NCBI GenBank assembly: GCA_031275645.1
Contig: JAISOL010000077.1
Coordinates: 1-47,739 of the forward strand
DNA length: 47,739 nt
Origin: Deltaproteobacteria bacterium
GTDB taxonomy: Bacteria; Desulfobacterota; Desulfovibrionia; Desulfovibrionales; Desulfovibrionaceae
Direction: 5' to 3'
Made by a program: the position numbers and the translations under genes. The notes under the pieces were generated by a model. The model did no database searches. It was not told the origin of the DNA and saw only the letters and a list, made by a program, of their open reading frames with translations. Below are positions 1 through 8,471 of the stretch, in pieces (the stretch's first letter is position 1; each line of letters starts with the position of its first letter).

Positions 1-925
<925 letters not shown>

Positions 926-1025
926 TTCCCCTTTTCCTTCCTCCCCTGTTTGATTTCAAAGTCAAACGGCGTATTCGGACCCGCGCCCCCAGGCGCCCCC
1001 GCGCCCCGAGGCGCAAGCCCGAAAT

Positions 1026-1143
1026 TTGCCGGCGTTCATAGAGGAGGGGGTACACCCGGCTCCATTCCGAACCCGGAAGTTAAGCCCTCCATCGCCGATG
1101 ATACTGCATATTCATGTGTGGGAAAGTAGGAAGACGCCGGCAT
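1026..1143 (+). rRNA. 5S ribosomal RNA
   Basis: A ~118-base 5S gene follows the 23S gene. Its ends TGCCGGCG and CGCCGGCA pair to make the terminal helix. Conserved loop sequences CATTCCGAACCCGGAAGTTAAG (1063-1084 region) and GATACTGC are present. It is the last gene of the rRNA operon and is followed at once by a terminator. Confidence 0.95.
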
Positions 1144-1150
1144 TAAAACA

Positions 1151-1195
1151 AAAGCCCCTCTCCGGAAAACCCGAATTGGGGCTTTCGCCTTTTTT
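1151..1195 (+). terminator. Rho-independent terminator of the rRNA operon
   Basis: AAAGCCCC (1151-1158) pairs with GGGGCTTT (1178-1185), followed by CGCC and a run of six T. It sits eight bases after the 5S gene and closes the rrn operon. The remaining gap to fliS (1196-1282) holds another GC-rich inverted repeat (CCGCCGTCCGGCGG, about 1259-1272) without a T tail. Confidence 0.85.
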
Positions 1196-1282
1196 AGAGC
1201 ATAACGCGCCGGCTCCCTCGTTTACCTGCGCGCCTTTATTGCATGGGTCGCGATTGTCCGCCGTCCGGCGGCCGCCCCGGAC

Positions 1283-1813
1283 TCAGTTGTTGTTCAGAGC
1301 CATCTTGTTGTAGAGGCTGCGCCCGCGCAGATTAAGATTCCGCTCCTGACCCGGAGGCGGGGACGGAGATCCGCGCAAATTCCTGGCATGGCCCGCGACT
1401 TCGTTCTCCTGGCGCAGATTCAGTTGCGCCGTGGCGGTCTGGGCTTCCGCCGTATTCTGAATCTGGGCGAAGGCGTCGCGCAGGCCGCTCAGAACCTGAA
1501 TGACCCCGTCTATGAGCTTTTTATCCATCTTCAGATTGGCCAGGGCCAGACGCGTATTGCACAAAAAATACAACTGGTGCAGGTTGTCGGCTATATCCCC
1601 GCCCTTTTCCCGGTTCAGGGAAGAGCTGAGCTCATTGATGATGTCTATGGCCTTACCGATAAGTATGCCTTTCCGGGCGTAATCTTTGAGATCAATCTGC
1701 TCCTTGGCCCGGTTCAGAAAGGACACCGCCCCGTCGTAAAGAGCCAGAATGGTCTCTCCGGGGGAACAGGTGGTCAGATTGGTCTGGAGGTAAGCATAGG
1801 CCGCTTTTTGCAT
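1283..1813 (-). CDS. fliS: Flagellin-specific chaperone FliS, C-terminally extended
   Basis: FliS binds the disordered C-terminus of flagellin in the cytoplasm and keeps it unpolymerised until export. The 176-residue product opens with the family's usual start (MQKAAYAYLQTNLTT) followed by helices matching FliS (EIILALYDGA-like segment ILALYDGAVSFLNRA near residues 22-36, then LNREKGGDIADNL). Typical FliS is about 125-135 residues. Here about 45 extra residues follow (from about 130), rich in Asn, Arg, Gly and Pro with NLR repeated. The start has an AAGGGA ribosome site eight bases upstream. It lies 74 bases downstream of fliD on the same strand, the usual fliD-fliS order. Confidence 0.93.
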   Translation of the reverse strand: MQKAAYAYLQTNLTTCSPGETILALYDGAVSFLNRAKEQIDLKDYARKGILIGKAIDIINELSSSLNREKGGDIADNLHQLYFLCNTRLALANLKMDKKLIDGVIQVLSGLRDAFAQIQNTAEAQTATAQLNLRQENEVAGHARNLRGSPSPPPGQERNLNLRGRSLYNKMALNNN

Positions 1814-1873
1814 TATGATTCCCTTTTGAAACGTTGTTCAGCCGACATTTTTTACGGCCGGCCGCCTCGCTCC

Positions 1874-1888
1874 GCCGCCTTCGGCGGC
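1874..1888 (-). other. GC hairpin at the fliD stop, fliD-fliS gap
   Basis: GCCGCC and GGCGGC form a perfect six-pair stem with a TTC loop, overlapping the last base of the fliD stop codon. There is no T tract, so it is not a standard terminator. It may stabilise mRNA ends or modulate read-through into fliS; this is inference. Confidence 0.4.
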
Positions 1889-3726
1889 TAGTCGCTGCTG
1901 CTACCGCTGCCCAACTGGCTGATCAGGCTTTCAAGCTGCGTCTGCAGACCCTCATAGGTTTTAAGAGTGGCGTCCAACCTGGCGTAACGCGCATCCATCC
2001 GGGTACGCCAGAGACTTATGCGTTCGTCTTCCTTCACTATCTTCTCGTTGATATTGTCGATGACTTTTTTGTACTGAGTCTTGAGCACCGGGATCGTCCC
2101 TTTCACCTTGTCCGTGTCTCCGCTGTCGGGGTCCATAAAGTCCACGTCCACCATGTTGATCACGGTATTGAGAAAACCGTTTTTGACCCGTACCGAGCCG
2201 GTGTGCGGAGAGCCGGGCGTGGTGGGGGTATTGTTGAAAATATCCAGCAGTATGCCGTCCGCATCGTTGTCCGGGCCATCGCCGCGCACCAGCATGATCT
2301 GGTTGGTGTCCTCGTAATACTTGGCGGCCTTGCCGTTGATGAAAATAGTGCCGGCTATAAGCTTGCCCGCAGCGTCCACCTCGTAGCTCACATCGTATTC
2401 GCCGGCTTTGGCCTGCCCGGAGACCAGGTTGGAAAAGCCGAAATTGCCGGATTCCACGCTCACTTTTTCCTTGGCGGCGAAAAGCTCGGCAATGCCCTGA
2501 GGGTCCATCAGTATGGCATCGTCCAGAGTGATGGCCTCGGTTGTCTTGTTCAGAACTGTATTGAACTTGTCCTCAAAAATGAGCAGGCCATAGGTGGGAG
2601 AGCCCTCCACCGCATCGGTCTTGATGCCCAGATGGGCCAGAGAGGCGAATATGTCGCCGCTTATGGGGTTGCCGGCGGCGTCAACCTCCAGGTATTCAAA
2701 CCCGGCGGGCTTGCTCATGATCGCGGTCTTCAGCTTGCTGGCGATAAGCTGTACGCCGTAATTGCCGGTGAGCACGGCTCCCTTCTGGGTCTCGAACTGC
2801 GATTCCGCGTAGTCGGTTTCCACCGTGCTTTTGGCGGAATCCACGACGGTAAGCGAGTTTATGACGGAGCGCAAGGTATTGGTCGCTTCCACGAAGGTGT
2901 GGATGTTCTCTTTGATCTGTTCCACGTCCAGGCCTATGCTCACGCTGGTTTCGCCCACGGAGAGCAGGTTTATGCTCAGGCCGGGAATGGAATTCACGCT
3001 GTTGCCGGAGAACTCCATCCAGCCGCTCGCCGGATAGCCGTCAATGCGCACCTTGGCGTTCTGCCCCGCCTGGTACTGCCAGCCGCCGGAGCTGAGCAGG
3101 GCCGGATCCAGGAAAGCATCGGCCGTGACGGCTATATCCGTGCCCGTGCCCGTCTCGCTGCTGTAGAGCTGGAGCATCTGCTTTCCACCCAGGTCAATGA
3201 TGGTGGCCTTCATTCCCAAAGTCCCGGAGGCGGCGCTGCCGAATTTCTGGTTCAGCAGGTTTTTCAGGCCTTCCAAGGTGGTGTTGGGAGGAACGTCCAG
3301 GCTGTGGGCCACGCCTCCCAAGGTGAACTCAAAAACTCCCATGCCGCCGGTGTCGTTGATGGAAGAGGTTTTATTCGCCAGATCGAAAACCAGGCTGGCG
3401 TAACTGTTGCCGGCCAACTGCTCCACCTTTATATTGTGGGTCATGTCGTCCGCCGTGCCGGAGGCCTTGACGGAAGCCACATAGGCGTTGGAAGAGCTGA
3501 CGCTTTTGACCAGAAACTTGTCTTCCGTGTTAATGGCCTTCAGAGCGCTGCTGTATGCCGTAAGGGCTGTACCCAGTTGATCGAAAGCGTCCAGGCGGGT
3601 CTGCCAGTCTTTTTTCCATTTGTTCAATTGCACGGCGTGCGTCAGCTCTATCGTCTCCAGCTTGTCGATCATGGCGCTCCAATCCGTGCCGTTGCCCAAA
3701 CCCTGAATATTCACACTGCCCGACAT
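1888..3726 (-). CDS. fliD: Flagellar filament cap protein FliD (hook-associated protein 2)
   Basis: FliD forms the pentameric cap at the filament tip that assembles exported flagellin. The 612-residue product has the N-terminal FliD_N block (SVNIQGLGNGTDWSAMIDKL, residues ~4-23, then ELTHAVQLNKWKKDWQ) and a C-terminal coiled-coil region (IVKEDERISLWRTRMDARYARLDATL..., residues ~560-600). The central domain is typical of the variable exposed part. The C-terminus ends in a Ser-rich tail (GSGSSSD). The start has a strong AGGAGG site. A sigma-54-type promoter lies about 100 bases upstream. fliS follows on the same strand, so capping and flagellin chaperoning are probably co-expressed late in flagellum assembly. 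Confidence 0.95.
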   Translation of the reverse strand: MSGSVNIQGLGNGTDWSAMIDKLETIELTHAVQLNKWKKDWQTRLDAFDQLGTALTAYSSALKAINTEDKFLVKSVSSSNAYVASVKASGTADDMTHNIKVEQLAGNSYASLVFDLANKTSSINDTGGMGVFEFTLGGVAHSLDVPPNTTLEGLKNLLNQKFGSAASGTLGMKATIIDLGGKQMLQLYSSETGTGTDIAVTADAFLDPALLSSGGWQYQAGQNAKVRIDGYPASGWMEFSGNSVNSIPGLSINLLSVGETSVSIGLDVEQIKENIHTFVEATNTLRSVINSLTVVDSAKSTVETDYAESQFETQKGAVLTGNYGVQLIASKLKTAIMSKPAGFEYLEVDAAGNPISGDIFASLAHLGIKTDAVEGSPTYGLLIFEDKFNTVLNKTTEAITLDDAILMDPQGIAELFAAKEKVSVESGNFGFSNLVSGQAKAGEYDVSYEVDAAGKLIAGTIFINGKAAKYYEDTNQIMLVRGDGPDNDADGILLDIFNNTPTTPGSPHTGSVRVKNGFLNTVINMVDVDFMDPDSGDTDKVKGTIPVLKTQYKKVIDNINEKIVKEDERISLWRTRMDARYARLDATLKTYEGLQTQLESLISQLGSGSSSD

Positions 3727-3825
3727 AGTTATATCCTCCTCGCGCGCCCCGAACCCGACGATCCGGGGCAGCCTGGGAAATTTTTTCCGCTTGCGGACGA
3801 CGCAAGCCCGCTCGCGGGGATTTTA

Positions 3826-3842
3826 TGCAAGGGCGGTGCCAG
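3826..3842 (-). promoter_or_regulatory. Sigma-54 (RpoN) promoter upstream of fliD
   Basis: On the minus strand the sequence reads CTGGCAC-CGCCC-TTGCA. This has the invariant GG and GC with exactly ten bases between them, as in the -24/-12 consensus TGGCACG-N4-TTGCW. Transcription would start near 3815 and leave an untranslated leader of about 90 bases. The leader contains a six-pair hairpin (CTTGCG/CGCAAG, 3790-3806). Sigma-54 control of mid or late flagellar genes is known in many proteobacteria. The rest of the 3727-4071 gap must hold the ftsH promoter, which I cannot place with confidence. Confidence 0.8.
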
Positions 3843-4071
3843 CGGCCCTTATTTCCCGGCTTCCTGTAAGCTTATCGGGAGGAAAAGCTTAAACTTTAAG
3901 AGAAAACTCCGCCGCTCTTTTTGCTTGCTCTGGACGCGGGGCTGTGCGAATATGGAGCATGTTCCCGACAGCGCCGCGATATGCCATCCTCAGCGGCAAC
4001 GATGAAGCTGCCGGGCATTATGATTTTCATAATTCAGCTTTGTTACTTTTCGCGTCGGGCGGAGGTTTGTT

Positions 4072-6015
4072 TTGAACCAACTTTACCGGAATATAGCTGT
4101 GTGGGTGCTGGTTATTCTGCTCATGGTGCTGTTTTTCAACCTTTTCAACCAGCCCAAGACCGCGCAGGATCAGTTGAGTTACAGCGACCTGATGAATTAT
4201 GTGCAGCAGGGCCGCATTTCCGAGGTGGTCATACAGGGGGAGAACATCACCGGTACCATGGACGGAGGCAGAACTTTCCGCACCTTCGCTCCGCGCGACG
4301 CCGGCATGGTGGAGCGCCTGATGCAGTCCGGGGTCGCCGTCCGGGCGGAGCCTCAGGAAGAATCGCCCTGGTACATGACCCTGCTTATCTCCTGGCTGCC
4401 CATGCTCCTGCTCATAGGAGTCTGGGTTTTCTTCATGCGCCAGATGCAGGGAACAAACGGCAAAACCCTGTCTTTCGGGCGTTCCAGGGCGCGCATGGTC
4501 AGCGCCGAACAGGGCCGGGTCACCTTTGCCGATGTGGCCGGGGTGGACGAAGCCAAGGAAGAACTGACCGAGGTTGTGGATTTTCTTTCAAATCCCAAAA
4601 AATTTACCCGCCTGGGGGGACGCATCCCCAAGGGGGTGCTTCTGGTGGGTTCACCGGGCACGGGCAAGACCCTTCTGGCCAAAGCCGTGGCCGGTGAGGC
4701 CGGAGTGCCCTTCTTTTCCATCTCCGGATCGGATTTTGTGGAAATGTTCGTGGGCGTGGGAGCTTCCCGCGTGCGCGACCTTTTCGCCCAGGGCAAAAAG
4801 AACGCGCCCTGTCTTATTTTTATCGACGAAATTGACGCCGTGGGCCGCCAGCGCGGCGCCGGCCTGGGCGGCGGCCATGACGAGCGCGAGCAGACCCTGA
4901 ATCAGCTCCTGGTGGAAATGGACGGATTTGAGGCCAATGAAGGCGTTATCCTCATCGCCGCCACCAACCGCCCGGATGTGCTGGATCCCGCCCTGCTCCG
5001 GCCAGGGCGCTTCGACCGTCAGGTGGTCGTGCCCACTCCGGACGTACGCGGCCGGAAGCGCATTCTGGAAGTGCATTCCAGACGCACTCCTCTGGCCGGC
5101 AATGTGGATCTGGAGCGTCTGGCCAGGGGCACCCCGGGCATGTCCGGGGCGGATCTGGAAAATCTGGTCAACGAGGCCGCCCTGCTGGCGGCCAAGGGGA
5201 ACAAAGATTTTGTGGACATGAGCGATTTCGAGGAAGCCAAGGACAAGCTGATCATGGGCAAGGCCAGGCGCACCATGGTGCTTTCCGACGACGAGAAGCG
5301 CAATACCGCCTATCATGAGGCGGGGCACGCTCTGGTTTCCAAATTCACCCCCGAAAGCACCCCGGTGCACAAGATAACCATTATCCCGCGCGGCCGCGCC
5401 CTGGGTTTTACCGCCTATATTCCGGACGAGGATAAATACACCGTCACCCGCACCGCTCTGGAGAGCCGCATCGCTATGGCTCTGGGAGGACGCGCCGCCG
5501 AGATCATCATTTTCGGCAATTACACTTCCGGGGCCATGCAGGATATACAGATGGCCACCAAAACCGCCCGCCAGATGGTCTGTGAACTGGGCATGAGCGA
5601 AAAAATCGGCCCCATATCCATAGGCGAAAGCAACAATGAAGTCTTTATCGGGCGCGAGTGGGTGTCTTCCAAGAACCACAGCGAGGAAACCTCGCGCCTG
5701 GTGGATGAGGAAGTCAAGCGCATCATTGAGGAAGGCATGCGCAAGGCCACGGAAATTTTGGAGGAACATACCGATCTTCTGCACAAAACCGCCGAGGCTC
5801 TGCTGGAATATGAAACTATCACCGGGGAGGATCTGGACGCGCTGATCCAGGGCAAGCCCATGCCCACGGCCTCTATGGAGAAAAAGGACGGCAGGAGCGA
5901 AGCGTCGGAAGCCTCAAAGGCGCGGGGCAAAGCCTCCGATGCGGCGCCCGAAAGCAAGGACGGGGCTGAAAATCAGGAACAGCGGCGCGAGGACGATGAC
6001 TTCACCCTGGATTGA
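4072..6015 (+). CDS. ftsH: ATP-dependent zinc metalloprotease FtsH
   Basis: FtsH is a hexameric inner-membrane AAA+ protease that degrades damaged membrane proteins and selected regulators such as LpxC or sigma-32 in other bacteria. The 647-residue product has a membrane segment at ~7-26, a periplasmic domain to ~100, and a second membrane segment at ~103-125. The AAA domain has a Walker A with Lys199 (GSPGTGKT, where GPPGTGKT is more usual), Walker B ([11 protein letters not shown]) and the second region of homology ([20 protein letters not shown]). The zinc site HEAGH is at 415-419. The tail is Lys/Glu/Ala-rich and low-complexity. The start is TTG, with a GGAGG site six bases upstream. folP overlaps its end by 20 bases. 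Confidence 0.97.
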   Translation: MNQLYRNIAVWVLVILLMVLFFNLFNQPKTAQDQLSYSDLMNYVQQGRISEVVIQGENITGTMDGGRTFRTFAPRDAGMVERLMQSGVAVRAEPQEESPWYMTLLISWLPMLLLIGVWVFFMRQMQGTNGKTLSFGRSRARMVSAEQGRVTFADVAGVDEAKEELTEVVDFLSNPKKFTRLGGRIPKGVLLVGSPGTGKTLLAKAVAGEAGVPFFSISGSDFVEMFVGVGASRVRDLFAQGKKNAPCLIFIDEIDAVGRQRGAGLGGGHDEREQTLNQLLVEMDGFEANEGVILIAATNRPDVLDPALLRPGRFDRQVVVPTPDVRGRKRILEVHSRRTPLAGNVDLERLARGTPGMSGADLENLVNEAALLAAKGNKDFVDMSDFEEAKDKLIMGKARRTMVLSDDEKRNTAYHEAGHALVSKFTPESTPVHKITIIPRGRALGFTAYIPDEDKYTVTRTALESRIAMALGGRAAEIIIFGNYTSGAMQDIQMATKTARQMVCELGMSEKIGPISIGESNNEVFIGREWVSSKNHSEETSRLVDEEVKRIIEEGMRKATEILEEHTDLLHKTAEALLEYETITGEDLDALIQGKPMPTASMEKKDGRSEASEASKARGKASDAAPESKDGAENQEQRREDDDFTLD

Positions 6016-6940
6016 GCCCGCGCCCCCCCTGTGGCTCATCCGCGGGGAAAGGGCCGTCGCGCTCGACCCCCCCGTGGCGGCCGGAATCATCAATGTAACG
6101 CCGGATTCCTTTTCGGACGGCGGACTTTACGCTGAGCCGCCCGAGGCCGTGCGGCACGCTCTTGAGCTTTACGACGAAGGCGCGGCTATCCTGGATCTGG
6201 GCGGCGAATCCACCCGCCCCGGAGCCTCCTGCGCGGGAGAAGAAGAGGAGCAGGCCCGCCTGCTGCCCGTGCTGGAGGAACTGGCCGCCGGACGCGACTC
6301 CCGGAAGAGCGCCGTTGCTCCTTCCCCCTCCCCTTTCCTCTTTTTCCCCCTTCTTTCCATAGATACCTGGCGCGCTTCCACTGCCGGGCTGCTTCTGGAA
6401 AAAGGAGCGGACATCATCAACGATATTTCCGGGGGACTTTTCGATCCGGCTATGGACGAGGTTCTGGCCACCTTCCGGCCGGGCTATATCCTGGGGCACT
6501 GCCCGGAAAAGCCGCGCGACATGCAGAAGGCTCCGCGCTACTCCAACGCGCTGGAAGAAATATACGCCTGGTTTTCCACCCGCCTGGAAGCCCTGGATAA
6601 AGCCGGACTGCCGCCGGAACACGTTGTTCTGGACCCCGGCCTGGGTTTCGGCAAAACTCTGGAACACAATCTGGAAATACTGCGCGGCCTGGAACGCCTG
6701 CACAGCCTGGGCCGGCCTCTGTGCCTGGGCATATCCCGCAAAAGCTTTTTCGGCGACCTGCTGGGCCTGAGGCAGGGCCGGGAGCGCGATGAGGCTACCC
6801 GCATCCTGGTTGCCCTGCTGGCCGCGCGCGGGGTGCGGATCCACCGGGTGCACGATGTCGGGGGAGCCATGCTGGCCCTGAAGCTGGCCCGCTCCGTCTC
6901 GCCGCTTCCGGAGAGCCTGGTTCAGACCCGGAACAATTGA
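5996..6940 (+). CDS. folP: Dihydropteroate synthase FolP
   Basis: FolP joins 6-hydroxymethyl-dihydropterin pyrophosphate to p-aminobenzoate in folate synthesis; it is the sulfonamide target. The 314-residue product has the signature INVTPDSFSDGG (residues ~32-43), the LDLGGESTRPGA loop, the DPGLGFGKT motif, and GISRKSFF near the C-terminus. The ATG at 5996 lies inside the ftsH end (20-base overlap) and gives the best N-terminus; longer starts only read ftsH out of frame. Oddity: a Pro/Ser/Phe-rich insert of about 20 residues (SRKSAVAPSPSPFLFFPLL) between the STRPGA loop and the SIDTW strand. The gene ends 19 bases inside the convergent holA. Confidence 0.93.
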   Translation: MTSPWIEPAPPLWLIRGERAVALDPPVAAGIINVTPDSFSDGGLYAEPPEAVRHALELYDEGAAILDLGGESTRPGASCAGEEEEQARLLPVLEELAAGRDSRKSAVAPSPSPFLFFPLLSIDTWRASTAGLLLEKGADIINDISGGLFDPAMDEVLATFRPGYILGHCPEKPRDMQKAPRYSNALEEIYAWFSTRLEALDKAGLPPEHVVLDPGLGFGKTLEHNLEILRGLERLHSLGRPLCLGISRKSFFGDLLGLRQGRERDEATRILVALLAARGVRIHRVHDVGGAMLALKLARSVSPLPESLVQTRNN

Positions 6941-7935
6941 AAAAGATCCGCCAGGAGAAGCTCAAAGGCCTGCTGTTCGTCATATTCGCCGCTGAGCACC
7001 CCCTTGTGCGCCCGCAAAGCCAGATCCCAGATGCGGGCCAGACCTCCGAAATCCAGACTACGGGCCAGAGATTCCTTGTCCGCTCTCACGTAATCCGGAA
7101 GGCCCGGCGTAGCCTCTCCGGCCAGAATCTGCCAGAGAGCGCGCCCTTCGCGCAGGAGCAATCCCAGAAAGGCAAAAAGACTGTTGTTTTCCTTTCTGAG
7201 CATGTTCTTGTGGAAGCGGGCCCAGACCCGCTCCGGGGATCTCCCGCTTTGCAGCCCCTTGAGGAAGGCGAAAATATCCATATCCGGTTCCGCCTCAAGC
7301 AGGCGCAAGGCTTCAGGGGCAAGCGCCCCGGCGGAATCGGAGGCCAGAGAGAGCTTGGCCAGTTCCAGGCGCATGGCTCCGGCGTCCTGAGGCAGGGCCA
7401 GGAGAAGCTGGTTCAGTTCCTCCGCTTTCAGACGCAGGCCGAGGCCGGAGGCTTCCTTTTGGATGAAAAGTTTTTTCGCGCGCGCATCCAGGGGAGGTAT
7501 CTCCCGTATCCAGCCTTTTTTCCTGGCGAAAACATAGCATTGCAGCCGGGTTATATGGGCGGCCAGTTTGGGTTTTCCGCGCTCAAACTCTGTTTCCAGG
7601 CAGAGAAAAAGCCAGACTTCGGGATTCGCCCGGCCCAGAGCGGAGGATATCTCCTTGAGGATGCCGGCTTCCAGAAGTTGAGCCTGACGCAGGAGTATGG
7701 CCCGCGGCCTCCGGAAGAGGCTCTGCATGGTGAGTTTACTCCAAAAATCGTTATCCAGGTCTTTTTTCCTCTCAGCCCAAAAAACCCAGCGCTCCCAGGA
7801 AAGGCCCGGCGCGGGAGGCCAGGCCGCAAGCTGCTCCGCCATATAATCCTTGAGCAGGGTCGAATCCTGGCTGATGCACAGGCTGAAGCCCGGACGCGCG
7901 GGATTCCGCGGAGTATGGGAGGAAGTATGGCGCAT
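6922..7935 (-). CDS. holA: DNA polymerase III subunit delta (HolA)
   Basis: The delta subunit opens the sliding clamp as part of the clamp loader. Sequence conservation in this family is low. The call rests on length (337 residues), the pattern of the middle part (LEAGILKEISSALGRANPEVWLFL and RAKKLFIQKEASGLGLRL, resembling delta domain II), and its position directly after lptE in the leuS-lptE-holA order also known from E. coli. The start at 7935 (MRHTSSHTPRNP) avoids a long overlap with lptE. It leaves a 16-base gap after the lptE stop. Confidence 0.82.
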   Translation of the reverse strand: MRHTSSHTPRNPARPGFSLCISQDSTLLKDYMAEQLAAWPPAPGLSWERWVFWAERKKDLDNDFWSKLTMQSLFRRPRAILLRQAQLLEAGILKEISSALGRANPEVWLFLCLETEFERGKPKLAAHITRLQCYVFARKKGWIREIPPLDARAKKLFIQKEASGLGLRLKAEELNQLLLALPQDAGAMRLELAKLSLASDSAGALAPEALRLLEAEPDMDIFAFLKGLQSGRSPERVWARFHKNMLRKENNSLFAFLGLLLREGRALWQILAGEATPGLPDYVRADKESLARSLDFGGLARIWDLALRAHKGVLSGEYDEQQAFELLLADLFQLFRV

Positions 7936-7951
7936 GTTCGGAAAACTCCGC

Positions 7952-8461
7952 TCAGAAGGTATGGCGCATCCTGTCAGCCAGAAGACGCGCGGCCTGAGCA
8001 AAAAGCAGGCGGGCCGCGTTCTCTTCGTCGCCGCTTTCAAAGGTGTCGGAGTAACTTACCCGCGTGCGCCAGGCTTCCCGGCCGTTATTGTCACTCCCGC
8101 GCCTGTAAAGGACGGCGGAAATCGTCACCGAGCCGGAGTAAAGCAGGGGAGCGTCCAGCCTGCTTCTGACGCTGGAGCGCATGGTCAGCGCTTCCACCCG
8201 CAGGCGCAGGCTGTAATCGGCTTCTCCCTCGTCCACCCAGACGGCCAGATTTCTGGAGGCGATTTCGTCCCGTAGCGAGGAGCGCAGGGTATAATTCACC
8301 CAGGGGAAGACGGTGGGCTGTTCAATGGAAACCAGAGTCAGCGTGGCCTCGCGTCCGCCCATGACCGAAGGGGCGCCGCCGGCGGGGGCATAACCGCATC
8401 CTCCCGAAACGGCGGCCAGCAACAGACACAACAGCAGCAGGGTCCTCTTTGCCGAAAACAT
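7952..8461 (-). CDS. lptE: LPS-assembly lipoprotein LptE
   Basis: LptE is the outer-membrane lipoprotein that plugs the LptD barrel and helps insert LPS in the outer leaflet. The 169-residue product has a lipoprotein signal peptide (MFSAKRTLLLLCLLLAAVSG then Cys, lipobox around residue 22), then beta-rich sequence with RSSLRDEIASRNLAVWVDEG and a C-terminal region ENAARLLFAQAARLLADRM typical of LptE/RlpB. A longer start at 8488 would add nine residues and overlap leuS; the start chosen gives a standard signal peptide. It sits between leuS and holA, the conserved order. Confidence 0.85.
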   Translation of the reverse strand: MFSAKRTLLLLCLLLAAVSGGCGYAPAGGAPSVMGGREATLTLVSIEQPTVFPWVNYTLRSSLRDEIASRNLAVWVDEGEADYSLRLRVEALTMRSSVRSRLDAPLLYSGSVTISAVLYRRGSDNNGREAWRTRVSYSDTFESGDEENAARLLFAQAARLLADRMRHTF

Positions 8462-8471
8462 GCGGCTGAAC

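Noticed and set aside
926-1025. A tRNA gene in the 23S-5S spacer
   Set aside because: No cloverleaf or TTC-loop sequence is present; the spacer is only a C-rich linker.
1834-4005. A 723-codon open frame on the plus strand opposite fliD
   Set aside because: It is antisense to a clear fliD gene, starts and ends in intergenic DNA, and has no recognisable domain. Long antisense frames are expected in GC-rich DNA.
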